NCBI GenBank assembly: GCA_022683945.1
Contig: JAJHSH010000053.1
Coordinates: forward strand, 1 to 46,394
Length of the DNA: 46,394 bases
Origin: Candidatus Acetothermia bacterium
Lineage (GTDB): Bacteria > Bipolaricaulota > Bipolaricaulia > RBG-16-55-9 > DRXL01
Direction: 5' to 3'
A program made the translations under genes and the position numbers. The stretch's first letter is position 1. Each line of letters starts with the position of its first letter. The notes beneath the pieces were generated by a model, which was not told where the DNA came from, did no database searches, and saw only the letters and a program-made list of their open reading frames with translations. Shown one piece after another: positions 1 to 7,868 of this stretch.

Positions 1-2
1 CA

Positions 3-83
3 TTGACCTATGTGGCTGCAGCAGCCGCTGCTGTTCTCCAGCTCATCCGACTGGTGCTCATTGCGCGCAGTAGCGGACGGTAA
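3..83 (+). CDS. C-terminal tail of a membrane protein (cut by window edge)
   Basis: The frame starting at base 3 is open from the window edge to a TAA at 81-83 and encodes 26 residues rich in Ala, Val and Leu, ending in a basic tail (LVLIARSSGR). This looks like a last transmembrane helix with a cytoplasmic positive end. A CDP-alcohol phosphatidyltransferase-like protein would fit but the piece is far too short to tell. Another frame is also partly open here, so the call itself is uncertain. Confidence 0.3.
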   Translation: MTYVAAAAAAVLQLIRLVLIARSSGR

Positions 84-113
84 CCAATGATAATGATGCT
101 GTGCGAGTACGCT

Positions 114-141
114 TTTGGGGCGAGAGATCTCTCGCCCCAAA
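114..141. repeat. 28-bp perfect palindrome before rpe
   Basis: TTTGGGGCGAGAGA is followed directly by its exact reverse complement, with no loop, and then by TTTTC. It could act as a terminator for the upstream gene or as a leader hairpin. It ends 7 bases before the rpe start codon, where no Shine-Dalgarno sequence is visible. Its core (GGGGCGAG...CTCGCCCC) resembles the palindromes at 25904-25926 and, more loosely, 46150-46172, so it probably belongs to a small REP-like family. Confidence 0.7.
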
Positions 142-148
142 TTTTCTT

Positions 149-799
149 ATGAAGTTCGCGCCTTCGTTGCTGGCGGCAGACTTTGGTCGCTTGTTGGAAA
201 CAGCACAGACGGTCGCCGATCTCTCAGCGTATCTCCACTGGGACGTGATGGACGGGCATTTCGTGCCCAATCTTACGGTTGGCCCTGTAGTCGTCAACGC
301 GCTGAGAGAGAAGCTCTCTACCCCGTTTGATCTCCATCTGATGATCTCCGAGCCACACAAATATGCGCCGCAGTTTCACATCAAGCCCGGCGATCTCATC
401 TCGTTTCACATGGAAGCCGTGCGCGATCCCGTCTCCGTGATAGAGACCGTGCGTGATCTGGGGGCGCGCGTGGGTCTGGCGCTCAAGCCCCGGACGCCCG
501 TTCGTGAAGCCGAGCTCTTGCTCTCTCGTATAGATGTGCTCTTGGTGATGAGCGTCGAGCCGGGATTTGCGGGGCAGAGCTTCATTCCCGAAACGCTCAC
601 CAAGATTCGCCAAGCGAAAGAACTCATTCACCAGAAGCGTCTGAGGGTCGAGCTCGAAGTAGACGGGGGCGTCAATCTTCAGAATATCAGAGAGATTACG
701 CGCGCCGGAGCGGATATCGTTGTCGCGGCGAGCGCGGTCTTTGGGCAAGAGCACCCGCGAGCGGCGCTGGAAGCATTGCAACAAGCTGCTTCGGCCTAG
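149..799 (+). CDS. rpe: Ribulose-phosphate 3-epimerase
   Basis: This cytosolic enzyme interconverts ribulose 5-phosphate and xylulose 5-phosphate in the pentose phosphate pathway. The 216-residue length is normal for this TIM-barrel family. Visible family motifs are FAPSLLAADF at the N terminus, the metal-binding HWDVMDGHFVPN block (residues 30-41), MSVEPGFAGQ near residue 131, and EVDGGVN with the second catalytic Asp. I chose ATG 149 rather than the upstream ATG at 101 because family proteins begin at K-F-A-P-S, and the extra upstream residues are encoded by the palindrome. No ribosome site is visible, so translation may depend on the leader structure. Confidence 0.95.
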   Translation: MKFAPSLLAADFGRLLETAQTVADLSAYLHWDVMDGHFVPNLTVGPVVVNALREKLSTPFDLHLMISEPHKYAPQFHIKPGDLISFHMEAVRDPVSVIETVRDLGARVGLALKPRTPVREAELLLSRIDVLLVMSVEPGFAGQSFIPETLTKIRQAKELIHQKRLRVELEVDGGVNLQNIREITRAGADIVVAASAVFGQEHPRAALEALQQAASA

Positions 800-890
800 A
801 GTTTATCGTTGAACCGTTCTATGCGTCGAGAATATTTCTAAGCGAAAGTAGCGCCTAGGGCCGATTTCGGTCAAATTTGCCCTCAACCCC

Positions 891-919
891 TTGACAACAG
901 AACAGTGTTATGTTATAAT
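891..919 (+). promoter_or_regulatory. Consensus sigma70 promoter with extended -10
   Basis: TTGACA at 891-896 and TATAAT at 914-919 are separated by exactly 17 bases, and TG at 911-912 makes an extended -10 (TGTTATAAT). Every position matches consensus. Transcription would start near 926, about 30 bases before the ATG at 956. It is the only strong promoter seen ahead of the 956-4874 gene block. Confidence 0.9.
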
Positions 920-955
920 GTTGGTATCATAGCAGAGCCACAGGAGGTGGCGAAG

Positions 956-1153
956 ATGTACGAGACACTGAATAGCTGGGATCTTCTAGCTAAAGTGGAG
1001 TATCAGCATCGCCGATTGCTGAAGGAGGCAGAGGAACGGCGTCTCTGGAAGGCGTTTCAGAAGAACGGAAAGGGTTCACAATCGCTTGGATTCGCAAGGC
1101 TTTTCGAGCTATTGGGAGTTGGGAAGAACGGTCGGTTGCAATGGAAACTCTAA
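956..1153 (+). CDS. Small hypothetical protein, 65 aa
   Basis: The ATG at 956 is preceded by AGGAGG at 943-948 and lies about 30 bases downstream of the predicted transcription start, so I prefer it to the ORF's first ATG-like codon at 905, which lies upstream of the -10. The protein is charged and mostly helical: an N-terminal helix (MYETLNSWDLLAKVEY) followed by a Lys/Arg/Glu-rich helix and a short hydrophobic stretch (FARLFELLG). I do not recognise it. It is the first gene after the strong promoter and precedes the YhbD-like regulator by 80 bases, so it is either a real small protein or a leader peptide. Confidence 0.6.
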   Translation: MYETLNSWDLLAKVEYQHRRLLKEAEERRLWKAFQKNGKGSQSLGFARLFELLGVGKNGRLQWKL

Positions 1154-1187
1154 ATTTTTTTGGCCCAATAATCGTAACAGTGTGATG

Positions 1188-1219
1188 TTCTGGCAGTGGT
1201 CTGCGGGCCGCTGCCAGAA
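1188..1219 (+). promoter_or_regulatory. Hairpin abutting the ribosome site of the regulator gene
   Basis: TTCTGGCAGTGG (1188-1199) pairs with CCGCTGCCAGAA (1208-1219) through one G-T wobble, leaving an 8-base loop. The next nine bases (GGGAGGAGG, 1220-1228) are the Shine-Dalgarno of the gene at 1234. There is no T-run, so it is not a simple terminator. Control of translation or mRNA processing is an inference. Confidence 0.55.
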
Positions 1220-1233
1220 GGGAGGAGGACGGA

Positions 1234-1899
1234 ATGGAAGAAGAACTGATCAGCAAGAAAGAAGTCTTGGAGCAGACGGGGATCTCTTACGGACAGTTCT
1301 ATCGTTGGAAGCGCGAGGGGCTGATCCCCGAATCGTGGTTCATGAGAAAGTCCACGTTCACGGGACAAGAGACATTTCTGCCCAAGCAGAAAATTTTAGA
1401 TCGCATCGAGAAGATCAAGGCGCTGAAAGACACAAAATCTTTAGAAGAGATCGCACAGCTGCTCTCGCCGGAGCTCAAAGACAGACGCTTCGAGCGCGAC
1501 GAAGTTTTGGGGCTGGGCTGGCTCGGCGGGGAGGTCTTAGAGTACTATGAGGCGATCAGAAAAGAGTCGGGGCCGTTCAGTTTTCGCGAGTTGATTTTTC
1601 TGGCCGTGATCGAGACGCTGCGCAAGTACGAGCTTGATCCTGAAGAGATGAATCTCGTCATCTCGACGCTGTTTTCGAGCGACTTTGCCAAGTTGCAGTC
1701 GAAAGAATTTGCGTGGGTGCTGGCGTTGGTCCGCAAAGAATTGCCGGGAAGTTTCGCTCTGACGGGCCGCAAACCCTATCTGAGCGCTTGTTTGCTCTAC
1801 ACTCAAGAGTGTCTCTGCGACCCACAAGCACAGGTTGTTGCCCAAATCGAACTCAATAAAGTCTTAGAAGACGTCAAGCTGAAACTGGGGGCGCTGTGA
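1234..1899 (+). CDS. yhbD: YhbD-like (DUF4004) MerR-type transcriptional regulator
   Basis: This 221-residue protein starts with a MerR-like winged helix-turn-helix: ISKKEVLEQTGISYGQFYRW then KREGLIPESWFM (residues 6-40). It is followed by a charged helix (ILDRIEKIKALK) and a C-terminal helical domain of unknown function. This layout matches the Bacillus YhbD/DUF4004 family. In B. subtilis yhbD lies next to yhbE and yhbF, which encode bactofilins, and here too bactofilin-like genes follow at 2283 and 3137, which supports the assignment. The start has a strong SD (GGGAGGAGG, 5 bases away). It probably regulates this gene block, but its DNA target is not visible. Confidence 0.75.
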   Translation: MEEELISKKEVLEQTGISYGQFYRWKREGLIPESWFMRKSTFTGQETFLPKQKILDRIEKIKALKDTKSLEEIAQLLSPELKDRRFERDEVLGLGWLGGEVLEYYEAIRKESGPFSFRELIFLAVIETLRKYELDPEEMNLVISTLFSSDFAKLQSKEFAWVLALVRKELPGSFALTGRKPYLSACLLYTQECLCDPQAQVVAQIELNKVLEDVKLKLGAL

Positions 1900-1928
1900 A
1901 CTCTTTAGGGCGTACAAAGGAGGTCTCT

Positions 1929-2273
1929 GTGAAGATCCGCATCGGGGGCTGGGAGGCCGGAGGCTTGCTGGGGTGGTTGATTGCCATTCCCGTCTTGGTC
2001 GTCGTCGGGATTCTCTTAATACCCATCTTGGCGTTCGTGGGCTTGATGGTGGGCGCGGTCGTGCTTTTTGCCGTCGCGTTGGCGCTGGGGATCGTGGGCA
2101 TCGTGCTCTTGCCCGTCTTGGGGATTCCGTTGCTGATCTTAGCGCCCATACTCGTACCCATTGTTCTTGTGGGATTGGTCATCAGTCTCTTGGCCGGTTC
2201 CCCCGTGCTTATCTTCCTCTTCGTCGCGGCGTTAGTATATTTAATCTATCGGCTCTGGCAGGCACGGCGCTAG
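1929..2273 (+). CDS. Small hydrophobic membrane protein
   Basis: I start this at GTG 1929, preceded by AAAGGAGG at 1916-1922, because the longer frame (from 1896) would overlap the previous stop and lack a ribosome site. The 114-residue product begins with a short polar segment (KIRIGGWEAGG) and is then almost wholly hydrophobic, with three or four transmembrane helices rich in Leu, Val and Ile and several Pro, ending in a basic RLWQARR tail. It has no catalytic motif. Lying between the regulator and two bactofilin-like genes, it may anchor the polymer to the inner membrane, but that is inference. Confidence 0.75.
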   Translation: MKIRIGGWEAGGLLGWLIAIPVLVVVGILLIPILAFVGLMVGAVVLFAVALALGIVGIVLLPVLGIPLLILAPILVPIVLVGLVISLLAGSPVLIFLFVAALVYLIYRLWQARR

Positions 2274-2282
2274 GAGGCAGAT

Positions 2283-3140
2283 ATGTCTGAGCAAAAACGC
2301 ACAAACGTTCATTTGGCGGGTTCGGGGCGCATCAGCGGCGGCTTCTATGATACAGTTACAGTCGCCGGCTCTGGACGGATCGAGGGCGACGTGGACGCCC
2401 ATCTTATTAAAACAGCGGGCTCATGTCGCATGGACGGGGATGTGAAAACAAAAGAGCTGAAGACGGCCGGCTCGTGTCGGGTGGCCGGTGACGTAAAAGC
2501 TGAGCTGATGAAGACCGCCGGCTCGTGCGCTATCGAAGGGGACGTTCAAGCTGAAGAGATCAAAATTGCCGGGACGCAGACCGTTGAGGGCTCTCTAAGA
2601 GCCAAAGAGATCACCAGCGCGGGGTCGCTCAGAGTGAGCGAAGATGTCGAGGCCGAGAAATTTCTGTCGCGCGGAGGCTTCGAGATCGGCGGCCTGCTCT
2701 CGGCCGAAGAAGTCAAAATTGAGCTGGGCGGCGGAAAAGTGATGGAGGTCGGCGGGACGCGCATCGAAGTGCGGCAGCGTGGGCGGCCGTTTTGGGGCTG
2801 GCGGCGGGAGCCGCGCCGTGTCCAGATCCATGTGCAGCGAGGGCTCGAAGATCTGGGCGAGACGCTGGAAAGCGTCTTTGAAGATCTGGGCCGGTTGGGA
2901 GAAGAAGTGAGTCGCGCCGTCGGCGAGAGCTTGGGCTACAGTTGGGCGGGCCGAGGTGCAGGTTTTCTAGAAGTCGACTCGATCGAAGGTGACGAGATCT
3001 TTTTAGAGAGCACCAAGGCTCGTGTCGTGCGCGGTAAGAAGATCCAGATCGGCGAGGGCTGCGAGATCGAAAGTGTCGAGTATTCGGAGAGCTTAGAAAT
3101 TGCGCCGGGGGCGCAGGTGAAGGAGCAGAAGAGAGTATGA
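2283..3140 (+). CDS. Bactofilin-like polymer-forming protein (first copy)
   Basis: The 285-residue protein starts with at least seven tandem beta-strand turns of about 17 residues, such as AGSGRIEGDVDA, AGSCRMDGDVKT and AGSCRVAGDVKA (residues 10-125). This is the right-handed beta-helix pattern of bactofilin and YhbE/YhbF proteins, which self-assemble into cytoskeletal filaments on the membrane. A charged linker with the motif FWGWRREP and a helical segment rich in Glu and Gly follows. The C-terminal block, VRGKKIQIGEGCEIESVEYS, is shared with the next gene. Its ATG is preceded by AGGAGGCAGAT, and its stop overlaps the next start (ATGA). Cys residues recur in the repeats (GSCR). Confidence 0.85.
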   Translation: MSEQKRTNVHLAGSGRISGGFYDTVTVAGSGRIEGDVDAHLIKTAGSCRMDGDVKTKELKTAGSCRVAGDVKAELMKTAGSCAIEGDVQAEEIKIAGTQTVEGSLRAKEITSAGSLRVSEDVEAEKFLSRGGFEIGGLLSAEEVKIELGGGKVMEVGGTRIEVRQRGRPFWGWRREPRRVQIHVQRGLEDLGETLESVFEDLGRLGEEVSRAVGESLGYSWAGRGAGFLEVDSIEGDEIFLESTKARVVRGKKIQIGEGCEIESVEYSESLEIAPGAQVKEQKRV

Positions 3141-3907
3141 CGACCAAGCGTGGCAGTCTCTCGATTGCGGGGGCAGGCAAAGCGACCGGCGGTATCTATG
3201 AGCGGGTCACGATCTCCGGGGCGGGCAGGGTTGACGGGGACATCGAAGCCGACTCTGTAGAGATCTCCGGCGCGGGGAAGATCGTCGGGAAGGTCAAAAC
3301 CAACAGAGTAGAGTTGGCCGGGGCGTGTAAGATCGTCGGCGCTGTGACAGCGCAGAGATTCGACGCGGCTGGGGCATGGAAAGTCGGCGGCGATGTCCAG
3401 AGCGAGCAGTTCAAAGCTGCCGGAGCGGGCAGTGTTGAAGGCAACGTACAGGCGCAAGAGTTCTCCAATGCTGGGGCGATGAAGATCGCGAAAAATCTTC
3501 GGGCACAGCGAGCGAAGTTCGGTGGCGTCCTCAAAGCCGGCGGAGATGTCGAAGCCTCAGAGTTTCGCGGCAGCGGCGCTTTTCGCATCGAAGGGCTTTT
3601 AGCAGCCGATCAGTTGGAACTTGAGCTGAGTGAGCGTTCTTGGGCGCGGGAGATCGGCGGGGCGAAGATAGAAGTGCGCAAGAGAGAGTCGTTTTGGGGT
3701 TGGCTGGCGCGCTGGTGGGGGCGCCAGATCGTACTCTCTGCCGACGTGATCGAAGCGGACGAGATCTATCTCGAAGCGACACGGGCGAAGACCGTGCGGG
3801 GCAAGAGAGTGACGCTCGGGCCGGAGTGCCGGATCGAGCGGGTCGAGTACTCGGAGTCGGTGCAGATAGACCCCAAGAGCGTGGTCAAAGAGCAGGTGCG
3901 GCTTTAA
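3137..3907 (+). CDS. Bactofilin-like polymer-forming protein (second copy)
   Basis: The 256-residue paralogue of the previous gene overlaps it by four bases (ATGA), so the two are probably made together. Beta-helix turns such as SGAGRVDGDIEA, SGAGKIVGKVKT and AGAWKVGGDVQS cover residues 7-140. The linker carries the same FWGW motif, and the C terminus (VRGKRVTLGPECRIERVEYS) closely matches the partner, although the helical insertion of the first copy (around residues 180-220) is missing. The pair parallels bacE/bacF (yhbE/yhbF) of Bacillus, where the two bactofilins act together. A role in envelope shape or motility is inferred from that family only. Confidence 0.85.
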   Translation: MTTKRGSLSIAGAGKATGGIYERVTISGAGRVDGDIEADSVEISGAGKIVGKVKTNRVELAGACKIVGAVTAQRFDAAGAWKVGGDVQSEQFKAAGAGSVEGNVQAQEFSNAGAMKIAKNLRAQRAKFGGVLKAGGDVEASEFRGSGAFRIEGLLAADQLELELSERSWAREIGGAKIEVRKRESFWGWLARWWGRQIVLSADVIEADEIYLEATRAKTVRGKRVTLGPECRIERVEYSESVQIDPKSVVKEQVRL

Positions 3908-3929
3908 GGGAGAAGGAGTGTGATAAAAT

Positions 3930-4874
3930 ATGAGGGCAGTTGCTTTGGGAGCCTTGATCGGACTCCTTCCTGCAGCAGCTGACTCATGTGATTTTATGGC
4001 AAGAATCGAAGATCGTTTCGAACGGACTCTGGCCATCAGCGGGCCAATGAAACTCATCGTGGAGACCGGAAGTGGGGATGTTCACGTTCGTCGTGGACCA
4101 GATGGCACCGTCTTGGTGCAGGGTCGCCTGTTCATCCATGCCCTCAACAGGCAGCAGGCGCGCGAGCTCGCCGAGAGGATCAAAGCCGATCCGCCTATCG
4201 TCCTCGCAGGTAACACCGTGAAGATTGGCGACCTGAGCAAATACCGAGAAGGCTCTGCCTGGTTCCTCGGTCCATCTATCTCTATGGACTTCGATATTCA
4301 GGTGCCCTATGAGACAGAAGTTGAATTGGATTCCGGCTCCGGCGATCAAGCCGTGAGCGGGATTCGCGGGCCGGTGCGCGCTGAGGCCGGCTCAGGAGAC
4401 ATCGAGATCGCGAACATAGAGCGCGAAGTCATTGTTGACACAGGGAGTGGCGATATAAAAGTCGCGGGCGCTGTGCAAGTGACGGCCCAGGCTGGCAGCG
4501 GCGATGTTGAGCTCAGCGAGATCGCGGGCGATGTGAAGATAGAAGTAGGTTCGGGAGATGTCACGCTCAAGGAGATCAGCGGAAGCGTTCATATCGACAC
4601 AGGCAGCGGCAATATCCGAGTAGATTCGGGATTGGGTGCGGGCATTCGCTGGCGGCTTGAGACCAGTTCGGGTGACGTTCTGGTGAGCTTACCAGCAGAA
4701 GCTCGCTTTGCGCTCGCTGCGGAGACGAGTTCGGGGGAGATCGAGACCGATTTCCCATTGACGGTTACGGGCAAGCTGAGCAAGCGCACGCTGCGCGGCA
4801 CTGTCGGCGAGAGCCCCAGCGCGGAGATCGAAGTTGAAACATCGAGCGGAGATATTCGCATTGAGAAGAGATGA
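3930..4874 (+). CDS. DUF4097 beta-helix repeat protein
   Basis: The product has up to 314 residues with many GSGD/SSGD/SSGE turns (for example AGSGDIEIANIE and TGSGDIKVAG) through residues 45-314, as in the DUF4097 putative-adhesin fold, a beta-helix with Asp in the turns. A region at about residues 65-120 with the motif SMDFDIQVP is typical of the domain start. I kept ATG 3930, which has GGAGAAGGAG upstream. Its first 22 residues are weakly hydrophobic and could be a short signal or membrane segment; the alternative start at 3996 would remove them. Genomic linkage to two bactofilin-like genes suggests a shared structural role. DUF4097 proteins are often encoded beside regulators of envelope stress. 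Confidence 0.8.
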   Translation: MRAVALGALIGLLPAAADSCDFMARIEDRFERTLAISGPMKLIVETGSGDVHVRRGPDGTVLVQGRLFIHALNRQQARELAERIKADPPIVLAGNTVKIGDLSKYREGSAWFLGPSISMDFDIQVPYETEVELDSGSGDQAVSGIRGPVRAEAGSGDIEIANIEREVIVDTGSGDIKVAGAVQVTAQAGSGDVELSEIAGDVKIEVGSGDVTLKEISGSVHIDTGSGNIRVDSGLGAGIRWRLETSSGDVLVSLPAEARFALAAETSSGEIETDFPLTVTGKLSKRTLRGTVGESPSAEIEVETSSGDIRIEKR

Positions 4875-4893
4875 GATGAAAGGAGTGATCCTC

Positions 4894-6516
4894 ATGCTTC
4901 AAGACCAAGTAAAGATTATTGGCTCTATCTTTCTTCTTGCGATTCTCTCACTCGCACCGTCCAACCCGCTGGCCCAACCCGCGGGCGGCACCCTGACCGT
5001 CGCCTCAGACAGATGGCTGAATTCACTCAACCCGCTCTCTGAAGAGCCGGCAGCAATAGAGCTGATGCCGCTCTTCTTGAGCACGCTCTTAGCAGTCAAT
5101 CCGCTCAACGCCCAGATCGAACCGAGCTTAGCAGAGCGATTGCCACAGCTCTCCCCCGACGGCAAATCGTTCACGCTCCCCCTGCGGACCGTAAGATTCT
5201 CCGACGGCACACCCTTCACCGCCGACGACGTGCTCTTCACCTTCAATGACGTCCTGTTCAATACCCGCGTGCGCACCCGAACGCTAGAGATGCTGCGTGA
5301 ATTCTTCAGAGTCGGCGGCCAACCCCTCTTGCAACGAGTGGAGCGCGTGGACGAGCGCACGGTGCGCTTCCTCCTCAATGCGCCCCTGCCTACGTCCTTC
5401 TTGGTGCTCTTGGCGCAAATCCCCATCTTGCCCAAGCACAAACTGGAGAAGAGAGACGTCACCCGCGCCTGGGGCGTGGGCACCAGACCAGAAGAGATCG
5501 TCGGTCTGGGCCCCTTCAAGGTGAGCGAGTTTGCCAGAAACAGAGTGGCCTTCACGCGCAATGATCTCTATGGGAAGCGCGATGCCCAAGGGAACCCGCT
5601 GCCCCGGCTGGGCCGCATTGTTTGGCTGGGCGAGCAACGTGAGCTTCCCAAGCAGTTCCAGGAGGGCAAGATTGATCTCTTTGTGCCCCGGGCCGAGGAG
5701 GCCCAGTCCTTGCCTGCTCCAGCAAAGCTCATCTTGGGAGGCCCGCAAAAAGTGCTCATCTCCTTGTATGTCAACCAAGATGTAACGGATGCCGAGAAGC
5801 GCGCTATCTTTCGCGACGTGCGCTTCCGCCAAGCCCTAGTTCACGCCACTGACCACACCGCTTTTGTGCAGAAATACCCCGGCGGGTTGGCCACGCCACG
5901 TGAAAGCCTTCTACACCCCCTCTCACCGTTCTACGATAAGACCAGTTTGAGAGGCTATCCCTTTGATTTAGCGAAGGCCGCTGCCCTCTTCGATCAAGTG
6001 GGCTTGAAGGACGCCGATGGCGACGGCTGGCGCGACCTGCCCAACAAGAAGCCCTTTAAGTTCACCTTCTTGCTCCATCGTGACGATCCCGTGCGCATTG
6101 AAGTCGCAAAGATCTATCAAGCGAACTTGGCTAAGGTGAACCTCAAAGTTGAGGTAGAGACTACAAGCGTGGGCGACTGGCGCGGGCGCCTCGGGGCCAA
6201 GCCGCCACGCTATGAGATGGCTTTGGTCGGCAACAACCTGGAGATCTTCGAGTACTGGCTCGTCCTACAACTAGTAGGGATTCTCGAGGAAACAGGGAAG
6301 ACGGAGGAGATTGATCAAATCTTGCGGCAACTGCCCATGGCGCCGGACGCGCTGGCGCTCTTCGCCCGCTTGCAGAAGCTCTTGTCTGAAGACGTTCCGG
6401 TGCTGCCGCTTTACAGTCCGCAGTATCTTGTTGCGGTGCAACCAAGTGTGAAGAACGCTGAAGCGATCAACGCTTACGGCTATGTGCGCTTTCTGGAACT
6501 CTTGAGCAAGGAGTGA
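4894..6516 (+). CDS. ABC transporter solute-binding protein, family 5
   Basis: This 540-residue extracytoplasmic protein belongs to the OppA/DppA (SBP_bac_5) family, which binds peptides, nickel or other small solutes. I chose ATG 4894 because AAAGGAG sits 8 bases upstream and gives a clean signal peptide (IIGSIFLLAILSLAP, cleavage near ANPLAQP-type sequence); upstream ATGs overlap the previous gene. Family signatures include LAERLPQLSPDGKSFTLPL, FSDGTPFTADDVLFTFNDV and FRQALVHATDHTAFV. No cognate permease or ATPase is adjacent, since the following genes are exporters. The window has a separate complete Opp-type system at 36351-43736, so this protein may serve a transporter elsewhere. Confidence 0.9.
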   Translation: MLQDQVKIIGSIFLLAILSLAPSNPLAQPAGGTLTVASDRWLNSLNPLSEEPAAIELMPLFLSTLLAVNPLNAQIEPSLAERLPQLSPDGKSFTLPLRTVRFSDGTPFTADDVLFTFNDVLFNTRVRTRTLEMLREFFRVGGQPLLQRVERVDERTVRFLLNAPLPTSFLVLLAQIPILPKHKLEKRDVTRAWGVGTRPEEIVGLGPFKVSEFARNRVAFTRNDLYGKRDAQGNPLPRLGRIVWLGEQRELPKQFQEGKIDLFVPRAEEAQSLPAPAKLILGGPQKVLISLYVNQDVTDAEKRAIFRDVRFRQALVHATDHTAFVQKYPGGLATPRESLLHPLSPFYDKTSLRGYPFDLAKAAALFDQVGLKDADGDGWRDLPNKKPFKFTFLLHRDDPVRIEVAKIYQANLAKVNLKVEVETTSVGDWRGRLGAKPPRYEMALVGNNLEIFEYWLVLQLVGILEETGKTEEIDQILRQLPMAPDALALFARLQKLLSEDVPVLPLYSPQYLVAVQPSVKNAEAINAYGYVRFLELLSKE

Positions 6517-7868
6517 TGAATACCGTCAATCGCCGGCAGCCAACAGGGATGCTGGGCTTTTCTGTCATCTGGTTCGGCCAGCTCGTCTCGCTGACGGGCT
6601 CGGGGATGACTGTCTTTGCCCTGACGCTATGGGCCTGGCAGGCGACGGGATCGGCGACAGCTTTAGCTCTGATGAGCTTCTTCTTCATGGGGCCCACAGT
6701 GCTCATGAGCCCCATCGCCGGGGCATTGGTAGACCGTTTAAGCCGCAAGTTTGTGATGGTGCTCACGGATGCCGTCAGCGGCCTAGCCACCCTCGCGGTC
6801 TTGCTGCTCTATCAGTCTGGAGCGCTACAAATATGGCATCTCTATCTGGTTGCAGCGGTCGTCGGGGCTTTTCAGGCCTTTCAGTGGCCTGCGTACTCGG
6901 CGACGATCAGCGTGATGGTAGATAAAAAGCACTACGGGCGCGCCAACGGCATGATGTCTCTGGCAGAGTCTGGGTCAGCCATCGCCGCGCCGATCCTGGC
7001 GGGCTTTCTCATCGGCCCCATCGGCATCGTCGGCGTGATGACGATTGACTTGATCACATTTCTCTTCGCCATCGGGGCACTCGCGGCCGTGCACATCCCT
7101 CAACCGCTCAAGAGCACTGCCGACACCGACACACGGAAAAGTTCGCTCTGGCAGGAGTCGCTCTACGGGTTCAGATATATCTTGCAGCGCCCCAGCTTGT
7201 TGGGGTTGCAATTGACGCTGATGGCGAGCAATCTTTTATCAGCATTCGCCTACGGGGTCATGAGCCCGATGATCTTGGCGCGCACGGACAACAGTGCCCA
7301 GATCTTGGGAACGGTGCTCTCGATCAGCGGCATCGGCGGAGTCGTCGGAGGAGTAGCGATGAGCCTGTGGGGAGGGCCCAAACGCAGAGTGCATGGCTTG
7401 CTTGGAGGCTTGGCATTAGAGAGTCTGTTGGGAACTTTACTGTTGGGTGTAGGGCGTTCGCTGCCCGTATGGGCAGTCGGGGCATTCTTCACGGCGTTTT
7501 TTATGCCGATTATCAACGGCTCTAATCAGGCGATCTGGCAGAGTAAAGTCGCACCCGATGTGCAGGGGCGGGTCTTCGCCGTGCGGAGGTTGATCGCGCA
7601 AGTGACATCGCCGTTGGGGCTTCTGATCGCCGGGCCGTTGGCGGATTTCGTCTTCGAGCCGGCGATGCGCACTGATAACATGCTGAGCGATCTCTTCGGC
7701 GGACTGATAGGCGCTGGGCCGGGATCGGGGATGGCGTTGATGTTCGTGTTTGCCGGAGTGCTAGGCGTTGCTGTAAGTCTGAGCGGTTATCTCTTCAGGG
7801 CTGTGCGCGACGCTGAGAGTATTCTGCCCGATCACGATACGCTCGTTCCAGAGAAAGGGGTTCACTGA
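6516..7868 (+). CDS. MFS transporter (MFS_3-type exporter)
   Basis: The 450-residue polytopic protein has about 12 hydrophobic segments. The MFS motif between helices 2 and 3 is visible (GALVDRLSRKFVM, about residues 70-82), and the N terminus reads FSVIWFGQLVSLTGSGMTVFALT, as in the enterobactin/macrolide exporter branch. ATG 6516 overlaps the preceding stop (TGATG), and AAGGAG lies unusually close to the start (about 2 bases). The stop overlaps the start of the next ABC gene by one base. Substrate is unknown; drug or metabolite export is the family's usual role. Confidence 0.88.
   Translation: MNTVNRRQPTGMLGFSVIWFGQLVSLTGSGMTVFALTLWAWQATGSATALALMSFFFMGPTVLMSPIAGALVDRLSRKFVMVLTDAVSGLATLAVLLLYQSGALQIWHLYLVAAVVGAFQAFQWPAYSATISVMVDKKHYGRANGMMSLAESGSAIAAPILAGFLIGPIGIVGVMTIDLITFLFAIGALAAVHIPQPLKSTADTDTRKSSLWQESLYGFRYILQRPSLLGLQLTLMASNLLSAFAYGVMSPMILARTDNSAQILGTVLSISGIGGVVGGVAMSLWGGPKRRVHGLLGGLALESLLGTLLLGVGRSLPVWAVGAFFTAFFMPIINGSNQAIWQSKVAPDVQGRVFAVRRLIAQVTSPLGLLIAGPLADFVFEPAMRTDNMLSDLFGGLIGAGPGSGMALMFVFAGVLGVAVSLSGYLFRAVRDAESILPDHDTLVPEKGVH

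Noticed and set aside
2283..3907. Tandem DNA repeat (VNTR) in the two bactofilin-like genes
   Set aside because: Protein turns repeat but the DNA of each turn differs strongly, so this is a protein fold rather than a satellite.
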